A stretch of 64,000 nucleotides of DNA from Polytrichum commune (GCA_950295325.1 OX485805.1:36441501-36505500), one strand, 5' to 3'; shown: positions 1 to 13,100, counted from the first letter of the stretch. The notes: generated from the sequence alone by a model not told the origin. Made by a program: numbers and translations.

Positions 1-613
1 TTACGGAAATTGGATACAATATTGGACACGTGTTCGTGGCGCTTTGGCAAACCTTCATCAAGATACACCCCTTACTTTAAGGCATGGGTTTTGGCCACAA
101 ACACGTGTCAATGTACAAGCTTCGGAGGCTAGTCTTTTGGGAAATGGAGAGGTTCGAGAGGAGTTTGATGTGGACGACCATTACGTGGGGCCTGCTAGTA
201 GTCGTCCGCCACCATCTTTCCGCATTGCAGTGGATTGTCATGAAGGTTATATGCTCATTTTGCGTCCTGGAGATGAGACATATGCAAAGCCAGTGTGGGT
301 GGCAAGAGCTTTGTCCAATCCAAATTTTGTAACTTCCAGCCCTCATTTTCGACAAATACAAGTAGAGTACTACCGACCGACAGCACGGAATGAAGATGTT
401 GTTCGGCATTATACAGGCTGGGATACAAACCAACACTTTCGGTGGAAGGTGGATTCCGAGCACGGTCCATCTTGGGTAGATACAGATTCCATATTCATAG
501 CATGGAAACCACGGAAAAATCATAGTAGATCAGTGTCCATCCCTCAAAAGTACATAACTTTTGCAAAAGACAACCTTGCTCGGATCGTAGAAGAAGCAAC
601 CCACGTTGAATGA
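1..613 (+). CDS. DUF7869-type transposase, C-terminal part (partial)
   Basis: The ORF is open from the window edge (first full codon at position 2) to a TGA at 611-613, so about 203 C-terminal residues are visible and the start is missing. The protein aligns along its length with the C-terminus of the transposase at 40032-41219. Shared blocks include GFWPQ(T/S)R, REEF, DxxYVGP, SRPxPSFR, DCHEGYM, YTGWDT/YLGWDT, AWKPRK, IPQK and FAKDNLARI. This half of the family lies after the catalytic core. Many substitutions separate the two copies, so they belong to different subfamilies rather than to a recent duplication. No nonsense change is visible in this part. The DUF7869 assignment comes from remembered family features and from the better preserved copy downstream. 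Confidence 0.8.
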   Translation, partial: YGNWIQYWTRVRGALANLHQDTPLTLRHGFWPQTRVNVQASEASLLGNGEVREEFDVDDHYVGPASSRPPPSFRIAVDCHEGYMLILRPGDETYAKPVWVARALSNPNFVTSSPHFRQIQVEYYRPTARNEDVVRHYTGWDTNQHFRWKVDSEHGPSWVDTDSIFIAWKPRKNHSRSVSIPQKYITFAKDNLARIVEEATHVE

Positions 614-1116
614 GAAGTTGGTAGGATTGTGTTAGCATGATTATAGTGTAAACAGTAATTCGACGAATATATATTACTCATATGTGTGCTCCTCAAACTT
701 GGGGCAAAGTTTGGGTAGAACTTGCGAATGCTATATTGTTTGGGGTTGGATGAATATCCATTTACTATATTTCAATACAATTGTGAAGTTCATTTTTTTA
801 TTAAGTTTGGGACTAAATTGTCCATTGAAGAAAAATGCATTTATTGCATGCACTTTGTATGTTGCAATGTCTATATTTTATTGACCATGCTAATAATAGA
901 AATCATTTTATATGTTTCTTGGGTGAAACTAGTTTGGAGTGTTCTACCCAAAGTGTTTTTGTTGATGAAGTTGGTGTTGAGTGCTCTACCATATGTGCTT
1001 ATGTCCACACATAATAGATTTGGGATATTAGAACATATAATATATTTGAGATTGTTCGCAATATAGTTTCGGAACACGGAATGTTGTTTGATCCATATAT
1101 TAATTTGAGACTAGAG
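614..1116. other. AT-rich subterminal region of the transposon, no gene
   Basis: Non-coding AT-rich sequence between the transposase stop and the terminal repeat. Small ORFs here lack any coding character. It corresponds in position to 41220-41596 of the second element. Confidence 0.6.
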
Positions 1117-1142
1117 AAAGTCTCAATTTAACGAATATAGTG
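1117..1142 (+). repeat. Right terminal inverted repeat of CACTA-like element
   Basis: Read from the outside on the minus strand it begins CACTATATTCGTTAAATTG, followed by AGACTTT. It matches the repeat at 41597-41622 and, inverted, the repeat at 13379-13404. Just inside it is a small hairpin (GAGACT...AGTCTC, about 1107-1124). The three bases outside are TTT, a candidate 3-bp target duplication that cannot be checked without the left end. Confidence 0.75.
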
Positions 1143-1970
1143 TTTTGAGATCATTCTGAATATTGGATGTAATTGTGCGAGACCAAGCATGGCCATCGTA
1201 CCTTCTGTCCATTCCTCGAAGCTGCTTGGCCTTTGTAATCTGCCTATGGTCATCTACAGGTGGAAATTCGAAGATGACGTCCCCATCGTAACGAGGGGGA
1301 AGGTAATCAACCTGCTGGAGTCTGATCGCATCAAAGTTAATTCGAGACAACACACTTTTGGACCGCTTACGAGCTCCAAGACGCATCAAGGAATGAATGA
1401 TATTGAGAGCATGACTTGCCACAACCTTGGCTTGACCAGGATGACTAGAGGGACTAACAGGAGGAGTTCTTTCCTGGCGAACTGCTTCTGCAGAGAGCGA
1501 AGGTCGGACTTTACTATCTGACTTTAAAACTTCTACATCGCTATCGGAATCATCACTCAACTCATAAATTGTATTTAGACCGGGCTCAATTTTGACCTTG
1601 GACAACAACGGTCTCTCAATGCTAATAGTGGACGACTCCCTAGGTGTTAGAAGTTCAGTCGAACAATCAAACATAGACTCAGAGACTCCATATACGCGAT
1701 ATTTTCCAGGCTTCAGCAACCAGAACGAACCGTCATCATTCTCAACTCTAGTCTGACGAACTGCATGTGAAACTAGACCGGTATGATCGTCAAAAACTTC
1801 TTCTTCGACAAAGATAGTGACCTCACGATACTGAAACCTCAAACTCAAAGTTGCACAAGTGACTATAGCATGACCGTCTTCACCTAATGGAAAGAGGACC
1901 GGAACAGAATGAGATTCAGCACGAAGCAGGGCCATAGTGTACGACAGAACTCTGATCAAAACAAGTCCTC
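1143..1970 (-). pseudogene. Second exon of a minus-strand gene, truncated by transposon insertion
   Basis: An open frame runs on the minus strand from about 1970 (candidate acceptor TTCAG) to the transposon boundary at 1142, where it reads about seven residues into the terminal repeat and stops. The protein has an N-terminal region that may be beta-rich, an acidic low-complexity stretch (YELSDDSDSDVEVL), a PPVSPSS linker, and a conserved-looking end (RRYDGHAWSRTITSNIQNDL). I associate that last motif with a repetitive, transposon-related protein family of early land plants whose remaining domains would follow. They are missing here because the CACTA-like element interrupts the frame. The specific function is not known to me. 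Confidence 0.5.
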
Positions 1971-2321
1971 TGAACATTGAAATGGCGATAATATATAACA
2001 GGAAAGGAATTACAAAGCCAACTGGCAACTTATGTACCAGCAAGCGGAATTACAGATGTTAATAGAGAGTCATGCATAGGAAGATGAAAGACGGCTGAAA
2101 AACCAATTTTAGATGCAAGTGCGAGATATGCAAGATACTGAATAGTAGAATCCTATAACATGCAAACATATCAAATAGTTTAATCCAACAACAGACATAC
2201 ATTCTAAACATTGATGATTATAATATATATTGGCAAATAAGGTCATAAGAATGACGGCCGCCACGAATAATGTGGAGAGCATGATAATAGGCATACAATA
2301 ATAAATCCTAAACAATTGAGA

Positions 2322-2750
2322 TTAACGACGAATACGCTTATGGGGCCCTTTGCCATTTTTGTCACACTCATGTTTATGACAATGGTCAATCCCTAAACTA
2401 TGAACTGCAGTGCATCCTGCGCATCTGAGTCCCTGACCTTGGAGACGTGGGGCACTCCCTAATAGAGATCTAGAGTAAGTGCCCGGTTTAATAACTCCTA
2501 CTCTATAATAGGCATGAGTCTGTAAAGTAGACTTGTTCTCTATCAACATTGCAACATCCGTCTGCAAAGATGGAATCCGGGGATGTGGACTCTGAACTGC
2601 AACCGCCGAAGTAACTGAGCAGTCAGGTGGGTTTAGACTCTTCATGTTGTCCACGTCTGCAAAACCGGGGAAAGACGACGTGGTGTGGATTTGTGATGAA
2701 CTAGGAGCACGTAAAGGAGCAAGGCTCGGGAGACTTGAGTCAGTACCCAT
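2322..2750 (-). CDS. Probable first exon of the truncated minus-strand gene; Ser/Pro-rich with Cys/His cluster
   Basis: The ORF begins with ATG at 2750 (MGTDSSLPSLAPL) and has 142 codons. The N-terminal half is rich in Ser and Pro; the C-terminal part has a compact Cys/His cluster (CAGC followed by HCHKHEC) that could bind zinc. It lies upstream, on the same strand, of the exon at 1143-1970, separated by an AT-rich interval of about 350 bp that could be an intron. A donor-like GTATTC lies near the end of the ORF (AAGC|GTATTC). That the two pieces form one gene is inference from strand, order and spacing. No family recognised. Confidence 0.4.
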   Translation of the reverse strand: MGTDSSLPSLAPLRAPSSSQIHTTSSFPGFADVDNMKSLNPPDCSVTSAVAVQSPHPRIPSLQTDVAMLIENKSTLQTHAYYRVGVIKPGTYSRSLLGSAPRLQGQGLRCAGCTAVHSLGIDHCHKHECDKNGKGPHKRIRR

Positions 2751-3121
2751 TGGAGAAGAATATCATGAGATGAGATGAAGGAATGGGTACAAGTAATCGG
2801 GTATTATATACACCTAGGGTGGACAACAATGCCCGAATATATGATAACCTGATAGATCAATTAATAGTCAATAGTTATTTATGTAAATTCTAGACAACCT
2901 GTGTCATGTATGAATAGGATGTACTACAATAGTAGTCATCCCTTAATCACAACAATATAGTTGACACCGATTAGGTAGATAGACAATAGCGGCGCCTTTT
3001 GTAGTGTTTTAATGCAGTGTGGATAAAACGAGGAATAAATAAAGAAACTGCAGGTTAATTATCTAAATCCAAGATAATAGGAACATAATGATGGCGCATA
3101 GATGCTTGAGTATGGTTAGAG
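2751..3121. other. Intergenic AT-rich sequence
   Basis: No ORF, repeat or RNA gene is evident. It separates the divergent starts at 2750 (minus) and 3122 (plus) and could hold both promoters; no clear TATA box was assigned. Confidence 0.4.
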
Positions 3122-3415
3122 ATGAACACTCGGTCGAGAGCGAGAGCAGATCGAGAAGAGAGGAAGACTATTCAGAAACAGAGGCGCATTGAGAGAAAGG
3201 AGAGGTTCGCTACTAGAGATAAGGTAGTGACCCCGTACAAATTGAGGTCAACCATGGGAAGAAAAGGGGATAATTCAACAAAGGCTACTCACAGTCGTTC
3301 AAAACGAAATGTTGAGTCATTTGAAAAGGCGGAGGTTGCTCCCATCGTTTTATTTCCAGTAACGGAGGAAGACAACCCAGATGACAAAGGGGGCAGTGAG
3401 GTGTTGTATATCTAA
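3122..3415 (+). CDS. Hypothetical basic protein, possible first exon
   Basis: The ATG ORF of 97 codons encodes a strongly basic N-terminus (many Arg and Lys in RAR, REER, KQRRIERKERF) followed by a short acidic tail (EEDNPDDKGG). A donor-like GAG|GTGTTG lies near the end, at 3400. A possible next exon at 3562-3639 is flanked by CAG and GTTTGT and is open in the same phase. No domain recognised. Because the ORF lies on the plus strand ahead of the satellite, and the ParB/methyltransferase-like gene resumes on the plus strand after it, it could be the 5' end of that gene; that is speculative. Confidence 0.35.
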   Translation: MNTRSRARADREERKTIQKQRRIERKERFATRDKVVTPYKLRSTMGRKGDNSTKATHSRSKRNVESFEKAEVAPIVLFPVTEEDNPDDKGGSEVLYI

Positions 3416-3561
3416 AATCCTCATGATATTGTTTTCTTTAAAAACGAAATGTGAACCACTCTCACGGAGAATTAGAACAGTCGAGACCCATTAGCTTTCA
3501 ATTATGTTATTTTTTATATGTTGGGTGATGGAATGTAAATAGGAATTGGATTGGGCATCAG

Positions 3562-3639
3562 GAACAGGGAATGACACAGACACAACTTCAACCTGGGGGA
3601 GCCTCGAGTGCCTCAACATCAGTTCACAGTGAGCAACAG
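3562..3639 (+). CDS. Possible small exon (Q/S-rich, 26 codons)
   Basis: Flanked by GGCATCAG on the left and CAACAG|GTTTGTG on the right; open in phase 0, compatible with the preceding ORF if spliced at 3400. A further open stretch at about 3723-3853 ends at GAAGAG|GTAATATG. In that stretch a second frame becomes strongly acidic after about 3780, hinting at a 1-nt frameshift. Evidence is only splice-like sites and open phase. Confidence 0.25.
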
Positions 3640-3853
3640 GTTTGTGAATATTGTGTAAAAATGGTGATTTCTACTGTAAGGGTTTAGCGTAAAGTTAATT
3701 TTCAATGCTTGCAGTTTCTAAGGGCAAGTTCATAGCTAATGAGGAAATGCAAAATATACTTAAAAGAGCCTTGGAGAATTCGACGGCGATGCCGATGTTG
3801 TTGATCTTTGCGAAGGCAGCATGGACAATGGCGAGAATCAATTCAGAGAAGAG

Positions 3854-4104
3854 GTAATATGTGAAGCCCTAAACCGAAAGCCAAACCCATAATCTGCACT
3901 CTTTCTTGAATGTGGTTTTTAGGGTTAAGGGTCCGAGACTAGGAAAACGAGGATTCAGGGCACCTTCCTCTTCTTCTATCTTCTTCCCATAGAAGCTGTT
4001 TAGTCACGGATTGGAGACGCAGAGGAGGCTGAGGGCGGGATAATGGCCGGGTGTGCGGATTCTGTTCACTCTCCATTGGAAATGGTGACTTGCCTCCCAA
4101 ATGT
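3854..4104. other. Unannotated sequence leading into the satellite
   Basis: No gene seen. Contains short CCCTAAACC- and TTAGGGTTAAGGG-like stretches, but not a telomeric array. Confidence 0.3.
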
Positions 4105-7100
4105 GTTAGGGGGGGGGGTCATATGCATATTGATTTCCATTTTCAAGTTTGACTGATATATCAAACTTCCAGCCTTGAGATGGTCCATTCGGGGCCGAGC
4201 TTAGTCTGTAGGGATTTCAGTTTGAAGGTAGAATTCAAGTCAATTCAGATTCAAGGGTTTCAAGGTCATAGGGTTAGGGGGGTCATATGCATATTGATTT
4301 TGAAGTTCAATTTTGACCGATATATCAACTTTCCAGCCTTTAGACAATCCATTCAGGGCCGAGCATAGTCTGTAGGGATTTCAGTTTGAAGTTAGAATTC
4401 AAGTCAATTCAGGTTCAAGGGCATTAAGGTCATAAGGTTAGGGGGGGGGGTCATATTCATAATGATTTTAGATTTTCAATTTTGGCTAATATATCAAACT
4501 TGCAACCTTTAGAGAGTCCATTCGGCGCCAAGCATAGTATCTAGGGATTTCAGTTTGAAATTAGAATTCAAGTCAATTCAGGTTCAAGGGCATTAAGGTC
4601 ATAAGGTTAGGGGGGGGGGTCATATTCATAATGATTTTAGATTTTCAATTTTGGCTTATATATCAAACTTGCAACCTTTAAAGAGTCCATTCGGGGCCAA
4701 GCATAGTCTGTAGGGATTTGAGTTTGAAGTTAGAATTCAAGTCAATTCATGTTCAAGGGCATTAAGCTGATAAGGTTAGGGGGGGGTCATATTCATAATG
4801 ATTTTAGATTTTCAATTTTGGCGAATATATTAAACTTCTTGCCTTTAGAGAGTCCATTCGGGGCCGAGCATAGTATCTAGGGATTTCAATTTGAAGTTAG
4901 AATTCAAGTCAATTCAGGTTCAAGGGCATTAAGGGCATAACGCTTGAAGGGCGGTCATATTCATAATGATTTTAGATTTTCAATTTTGGCGTATATATCA
5001 AACTTCTTGCCTTTAGAGAGTCCATTCGGGGCCGAGAATAGTATCTAGGGATTTCAGTTTGAAGTTAGAATTCAAGTCAATTCATGTTCAAGGGCATTAA
5101 GGTCATAAGGCTAGGGGGGAGGTCATATTCATAATGATTTTAGATTTTCAATATTGGCTTATATATCAAACTTGCAACCTTAACAGAGTCCAATCGGGGC
5201 CCAACATAGTATGTAGGGATTTCAGTTTGAAGTTAGAATTCAAGTCAATTCAGGTTCAAGGGCATGAAGGTCATAAGGCTGGGGGGGGGGGGTCATATTC
5301 GTAATGATTTTAGATTTTCAATTTTGGTTTATATATCAAATTTACAACCTTTAGAGAGTTCATTCGGGGCCGAGCATAGTATCTAGGGATTTGAGTTTGA
5401 AGTTAGAATTCAAGTCAATTCAGGTTCAAGGGCATTAAGGTCATAAGGTTATGGGGGGGGGGGGGGGTCATATTCATAATGATTTTAGATTTTCAATTTT
5501 GGCTTATATCTCAAACTTGCAACCTTTAGAGAGTCCATTCGGGGCCCAACATAGTCTGTAGGGATTTCAGTTTGAAGTTAGAATTCAAGTCAATTCAGGT
5601 TCAAGGGCATTAAGGTCATAAGGCTAAGGGGGGGGGGTCATATTCGTAATGATTTTAGATTTTCAATTTTGGTTTATATATCAAATTTACAACCTTTAGA
5701 GAGTTCATTCGGGGCCGAGCATAGTATCTAGGGATTTGAGTTTGAAGTTAGAATTCAAGTCAATTCAGGTTCAAGGGCATTAAGGTCATAAGGTTAGGGG
5801 GGGGGGGTCATATTCATAATGATTTTAGAATTTCAATTTTGGCTAATATATCAAACTTGCAACCTTTAGAGAGTCCATTCCGCGCCGAGCATAGTGTCGA
5901 GGGATTTCAGTTTGTAGTTAGAATTCAAGTCAATTCAGGTTCAAGGGCATTAAGGTCATAAGGCTAGGGGGGGGGGGGTCATATTCATAATGATTTTAGA
6001 TTTTCAATTTTGGCTTATATATCAAACTTGCAACCTTTAGAGAGTCCATTTGGGGCCAAGCATAGTCTGTAGGGATTTCAGTTAGAAGTTAGAATTCAAG
6101 TCAATTCATGTTCAAGGGCATTAAGGTCATAAGGCTAGGGGGGAGGTCATATTCATAATGATTTTCAATTTTCAATTTTGGGGTATATATCAATCTTCTT
6201 GCCTTTGGAGAGTCCATTCGGGGCCGAGCATAGTCTGTAGGGATTTCAGTTTGAAGTTAGAATTCAAGTCAATTCAGGTTCAAGGGCATTAAGGTCATAA
6301 GGTTAGGGGGGGGGGGTCATATTCATAATGATTTTAGATTTTCAATATAAGCTTATATATCAAACTTGCAACCTTTAGAGTGTCCATTCGGGGCCCAACA
6401 TAGTCTGTAGGGATTTCAGTTTGAAGTTAGAATTCAAGTCAATTCAGGTTCAAGGGCATTAAGGTCATAAGGCTGGGGGGGGGGGTCATATTCATAATGA
6501 TTTTAGATTTTCAATTTTGGCTTATATATCAAATTTACAACCTTTAGAGAGTCCATTCGGGGCCTTGCATAGTATCTAGGGATTTGAGTTTGAAGTTAGA
6601 ATTCAAGTCAATTCAGGTTCAAGGGCATTAAGGTCACAAGGTTAGGGGGGGGGGGGTCATATTCATAATGATTTTAGATTTTCAATTTTGGCTTATATAT
6701 CAAACTTGCAACCTTTAGAGAGTCCATTCGGCGCCAAGCATAGTCTGTAGGGATTTCAGTTTGAAGTTATAATTCAAGTCAATTCATGTTTAAGGGCATT
6801 AAGGTCACAAGGTTGGGGGGGGGGGGTCATATTCATAATGATTTTAGATTTTCAATTTTGGCGTATATATCAAACTTTCAACCTTTAGAGAGTCCATTCC
6901 GCGCCGAGCATATTATCTAGGCATTTGAGTTTGTAGTTAGAATTCAAGTCAATTCAGGTTCAAGGGCATTAAGGTCATAAGGTTAGGGGGGCGCGGGGTT
7001 ATATTCATAATGATTTTAGATTTTCAACTTTGGCTTATCTATGAAATATGCAACCTTTAGAGTGTCCATTGGGGGCCCAACATAGTCTGTAGGGATTTCA

Positions 7101-10100
7101 GTTTGAAGTTAGAATTCAAGTCAATTCAGGTTCAAGGGCATTAAGGTCATAAGGCTAGGGGGGGGGGGGTCATATTCATAATGATTTTAGATTTTCAATT
7201 TTGGCGTATATATCAAATTTCTTGCCTTTCGAGAGTCCATTCCGCGCCAAGCATAGTATCTAGGGATTTGAGTTTGAAGTTAGAATTCAAGTCAATTCAG
7301 GTTCAAGGGCATTAAGCTCATAAGGTTAGGGGGGGGGGTCATATTCATAATGATTTTAGATTTTCAATTTTGACGCATATATCAAATTTCTTGCCTTTAG
7401 AGAGTCCATTCGGGGCCGAGCATAGTATCTAGGGATTTGAGTTTGAAGTTAGAATTCAAGTCAATTCAGGTTCAAGGGCATTAAGGTCATAAGGTTAGGT
7501 GGGGGGGGTCATATTCATAATGATTTTAGATTTTCAATTTTGGCGTATATATCAAATTTCTTGCCTTTAGAGAGTCCATTCCGCGCCGAGCATAGTATCT
7601 AGGGATTTGAGTTTGAAGTTAGAATTCAAGTCAATTCAGGTTCAAGGGCATTAAGGTCATAGGGTTAAGGGGGGGGGATCATATTCATAATGATTTTAGA
7701 TTTTCAATTTTGGCTTATATCTCAAACTTGCAACCTTTAGAGAGTCGATTCGGGGCCCAACATAGTCTGTAGGGATTTCAGTTTGAAGTTAGAATTCAAG
7801 TCAATTCAGGTTCAAGGGCATTAAGGTCATAAGGCTAGGGGGGGGGGTCATATTCGTAATGATTTTAGAGTTTCAATTTTGGCGTATATATCAAATTTCT
7901 TGCCTTGAGAGAGTCCATTCCGCGCCGAGCATAGTTTTTAGGGATTTGAGTTTGAAGTTAGAATTCAAGTCAATTCAGGTTCAAGGGCATTAAGGTCATA
8001 AGGTTAGGGGGGGGGGGGTCATATTCATAATGATTTTAGATTTTCAATTTTGGCTTATATATCAAACTTGCAACCTTTAGAGAGTCCATTCCGCGCCGAG
8101 CATAGTATCTAGGGATTTCAGTTTGAAGTTAGAATTCGACTCAATTCAAGTTCAAGGGCATTAAGGTCATAAGGTTAGGGGGGGGGGTTATATTCATAAT
8201 GATTTTAGATTTTGAATTTTTTTATATATATCAAATATGCAACCTTTAGAGAGTCCATTCGGGGCCAACCATAGTCTGTAGGGATTTGAGTTTGAAGTTA
8301 GAATTCAAGTCAATTCAGGTTCAAGGGCATTAAGGTCATAAGGCTGGGGGGGGGGGTGGTAATATTCGTAATGATTTTAGATTTTCAATTTTGGCTTATA
8401 TATGAATTTTACAACCTTTAGAGAGTCCATTCGGGGCCTTGCATAGTATCTAGGGATTTCAGTTTGAAGTTAGAATTCAAGTCAATTCAGGTTCAAGGGC
8501 ATTAAGGTCATAAGGCTGGGGGGGGGGGTCATATTCGTAATGATTTTAGATTTTCAATTTTGGCTTATATATCAAATTTACAACCTTTAGAGAGTCCATT
8601 CGGGGCCTTGCATAGTATCTAGGGATTTGAGTTTGAAGTTAGAATTCAAGTCAATTCAGGTTCAAGGGCATTAAGGTCACAAGGTTAGGGGGGGGGGGTC
8701 ATATTCATAATGATTTTAGATTTTCAATTTTGGCTTATATATGAAACTTGCAACCTTTAGAGAGTCCACTCGGCGCCGAGCATAGTCTGTAGGGATTTCA
8801 GTTTGAAGTTATAATTCAAGTCAATTCATGTTCAAGGGCATTAAGGTCACAAGGTTGGGGGGGGGGGGGGGTCATATTCATAATGATTTTAGATTTTCAA
8901 TTTTGGCGTATATATCAAACTTGCAACCTTTAGAGAGTCCATTCCGCGCCGAGCATATTATCTAGGCATTTGAGTTTGTAGTTAGAATTCAAGTCAATTC
9001 AGGTTCAAGGGCATTAAGGTCATAAGGTTAGGGGGGCGGGGGGTTATATTCATAATGATTTTAGATTTTCAATTTTGGCTTATATATCAAATATGCAAAC
9101 TTTAGAGAGTCCATTCGGGGCCAAGCATAGTCTGTAGGGATTTCAGTTTGAAGTTAGAATTCAAGTCAATTCAGGTTCAAGGGCATTAAGGTCATAAGGT
9201 TAGGGGGGGGGGTCATATTCATAATGATTTTAGATTTTCAATATTGGCTTATATATCAAACTTGCAACCTTTAGAGTGTCCATTGGGGGCCCAACATAGT
9301 CTGTAGGGATTTCAGTTTGAAGTTAGAATTCAAGTCAATTCAGGTTCAAGGGCATTAAGGTCATAAGGCTAGGGGGGGGGGGGTCATATTCATAATGATT
9401 TTAGATTTTCAATTTTGGCGTATATATCAAATTTCTTGCCTTTCAAGAGTCCATTCCGCGCCAAGCATAGTATCTAGGGATTTGAGTTTGAAGTTAGAAT
9501 TCAAGTCAATTCAGGTTCAAGGGCATTAAGGTCATAAGGTTAGGGGGGGGGGGGGTCATATTCATAATGATTTTAGATTTTCAATTTTGACGCATATATC
9601 AAATTTCTTGCCTTTAGAGAGTCCATTCGGGGCCGAGCATAGTATCTAGGGATTTGAGTTTGAAGTTAGAATTCAAGTCAATTCAGGTTCAAGGGCATTA
9701 AGGTCATAAGGTTAGGTGGGGGGGGTCATATTCATAATGATTTTAGATTTTCAATTTTGGCGTATATATCAAATTTCTTGCCTTTAGAGAGTCCATTCCG
9801 CGCCGAGCATAGTATCTAGGGATTTGAGTTTGAAGTTAGAATTCAAGTCAATTCAGGTTCAAGGGCATTAAGGTCATAAGGTTAGGGGGGGGGGGGGGGT
9901 CATATTCAAAATGATTTTAGATTTTCAATTTTGGCTTATATCTCAAACTTGCAACCTTTAGAGAGTCCATTCGGGGCCCAACATAGTCTGTAGGGATTTC
10001 AGTTTGAAGTTAGAATTCAAGTCAATTCAGGTTCAAGGGCATTAAGGTCATAAGGCTAGGGGGGGGGGGTCATATTCGTAATGATTTTAGAGTTTCAATT

Positions 10101-13100
10101 TTGGCGTATATATCAAATTTCTTGCCTTGAGAGAGTCCATTCCGCGCCGAGCATAGTTTTTAGGGATTTGAGTTTGAAGTTAGAATTCAAGTCAATTCAG
10201 GTTCAAGGGCATTAAGGTCATAAGGTTAGGGGGGGGGGTCATATTCATAATGATTTTAGATTTTCAATTTTGGCTAATATATCAAACTTGCAACCTTTAG
10301 AGAGTCCATTCAGGGCCGAGCATAGTATCTAGGCATTTGAGTTTGTAGTTAGAATTCAAGTCAATTCAGGTTCAAGGGCATTAAGGTCATAAGGTTAGGG
10401 GGGGGGGGGGTTATATTCATAATGATTTTAGATTTTCAATTTTGGCTTATATATCAAATATGCAACCTTTAGAGAGTCCATTCCAGGCCAAGCATAGTGT
10501 GTAGGGATTTCAGTTTGAAGTTAGAATTCAAGTCAATTCATGTTCAAGGGCATTAAGGTCATAAGGCTAGGGGGGAGGTCATATTCATAATGATTTTAGA
10601 TTTTCAATTTTGGGGTATATATCAATCTTCTTGGCTTTGGAGAGTCCATTCGGGGCCGAGCATAGTATCTAGGGATTTGAGTTTGAAGTTAGAATTCAAG
10701 TCAATTCAGGTTCAAGGGCATTAAGGTAATAAGGTTAGGGGGGGGGGGGGGGTCATATTCATAATCATTTTAGATTTTCAATTTTGGCGTATATATCAAA
10801 TTTCTTGGCTTTAGAGAGTCCATTCCGCGCCGAGCATAGTATCTAGGGATTTGAGTTTGGAGTTAGAATTCAAGTCAATTCAGGTTCAAGGGCATTAAGG
10901 TCATAAGGTTAGGGGGGGGGGGTTCATATTCAAAATGATTTTAGATTTTCAATTTTGGCTTATATCTCAAACTTGCAACCTTTAGAGAGTCCATTCGGGG
11001 CCCAACATAGTCTGTAGGGATTTCAGTTTGAAGTTAGAATTCAAGTCAATTCAGGTTCAAGGGCATTAAGGTCATAAGGCTAGGGGTGGGGTCATATTCG
11101 TAATGATTTTAGAGTTTCAATTTTGGCGTATATATCAAATTTCTTGCCTTGAGAGAGTCCATTCCGCGCCGAGCATAGTTTTTAGGGATTTGAGTTTGAA
11201 GTTAGAATTCAAGTCAATTCAGGTTCAAGGGCATTAAGGTCATAAGGTTAGGGGGGGTGGGTCATCTTCATAATGATTTTAGATTTTCAATTTTGGTTTA
11301 TATATCAAACTTGCAACCTGTAGAGAGTCCATTCGGGGCCGAGCATAGTCTGTAGGGATTTCAGTTTGAAGTTAGAATTCAAGTCAATTCAGGTTCAAGG
11401 GCATTAAGGTCATAAGGCTGGGGGGGGGGGTGGTAATATTCGTAATGATTTTAGATTTTCAATTTTGGCTTATATATGAATTTTACAACCTTTAGAGAGT
11501 CCATTCGGGGCCTTGCATAGTATCTAGGGATTTCAGTTTGAAGTTAGAATTCAAGTCAATTCAGGTTCAAGGGCATTAAGGTCATAAGGCTGGGGGGGGG
11601 GGGTCATATTCGTAATGATTTTAGATTTTCAATTTTGGCTTATATATCAAATTTCCAACCTTTAGAGAGTCCATTCGGGGCCTTGCATAGTATCTAGGGA
11701 TTTGAGTTTGAAGTTGGAATTCAAGTCAATTCAGGTTCAAGGGCATTAAGGTCACAAGGTTACGGGGGGGGGGGGTCTTATTCATAATGATTTTAGATTT
11801 TCAATTTTGGCTTATATATCAAACTTGCAACCTTTAGAGAGTCCATTCGGCGCCGAGCATAGTCTGTAGGGATTTCAGTTTGAAGTTATAATTCAAGTCA
11901 ATTCATGTTCAAGGGCATTAAGGTCACAAGGTTGGGGGGGGGGGGGGGTCATATTCATAATGATTTTAGATTTTCAATTTTGGCGTATATATCAAACTTG
12001 CAACCTTTAGAGAGTCCATTCCGCGCCGAGCATAGTATCTAGGGATTTCAGTTTGTAGTTAGAATTCAAGTCAATTCAGGTTCAAGGGCATTAAGGTCAT
12101 AAGGTTAGGGGGGGGGGGTTATATTCATAATGATTTTAGATTTTCAATTTTGGCTGATATATCAAATATGCAACCTTTAGAGAGTCCATTCCGGGCCAAG
12201 CATAGTGTGTAGGGATTTCAGTTTGAAGTTAGAATTCAAGTCAATTCATGTTCAAGGGCATTAAGGTCATAAGGCTAGGGGGGAGGTCATATTCATAATG
12301 ATTTTAGATTTTCAATTTTGGGGTATATATCAATATTCTTGCCTTTGGAGAGTCCATTCGGGGCTGAGCATAGTCTGTAGGGATTTCAGTTTGAAGTTAG
12401 AATTCAAGTCAATTGAGGTTCAAGGGCATTAAGGTCATAAGGTTAGGGGGGGGGGGTCATATTCATAATGATTTTAGATTTTCAATATTGGCTTATATAT
12501 CAAACTTGCAACCTTTAGAGAGTCCATTGGGGGCCCAACATAGTCTGTAGGGATTTCAGTTTGAAGTTAGAATTCAAGTCAATTCAGGTTCAAGGGCATT
12601 AAGGTCATAAGGCTAGGGGGGGGGGGTCATATTCATAATGATTTTAGATTTTCAATTTTGGCGTATATATCAAATTTCTTGCCTTTCGAGAGTCCATTCG
12701 GGGCCGAGCATAGTATCTAGGGATTTGAGTTTGAAGTTAGAATTTAGGTCAATTCAGGTTCAAGGGCATTAAGGTCAGAAGGTTAGGGGGGGGGGTCATA
12801 TTCATAATGATTTTAGATTTTCAATTTTGACGCATATATTAAACTTCTTGACTTAGAGAGTCCATTCGGGGCCGAGCATAGTATCTAGGGATTTGAGTTT
12901 GAAGTTAGAATTCAAGTCAATTCAGGTTCAAAGGCATTAAGGTAATAAGGTTAGGGGGGGGGGGGTCATATTCATAATGATTTTAGATTTTCAATTTTGG
13001 GGTATATATCAAATTTCTTGCCTTGAGAGAGTCCATTCCGCGCCGAGCATAGTATCTAGGGATTTGAGTTTGAAGTTAGAATTCAAGTCAATTCAGGTTC

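Larger units (their letters stand above)
1..1142 (+). mobile_element. 3' end of a CACTA-like DNA transposon
   Basis: This is the right-hand end of a DNA transposon that starts outside the window. It holds the last part of a transposase ORF (to 613), about 500 bp of AT-rich non-coding subterminal sequence, and a terminal repeat ending in TAGTG at 1142. The same end structure (GAGACT...AGTCTC hairpin, then ACGAATATAGTG) closes the element at 41622, behind a homologous transposase, so both are right ends of the same superfamily. CACTA elements classically begin CACTA and end TAGTG. The DNA beyond 1142 is a different, minus-strand gene that is cut exactly here. The partner left end is not in the window. 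Confidence 0.75.

Noticed and set aside
4180-4368. Plus-strand ORF in the first satellite monomers
   Set aside because: It consists of satellite sequence and simply lacks stops by chance.
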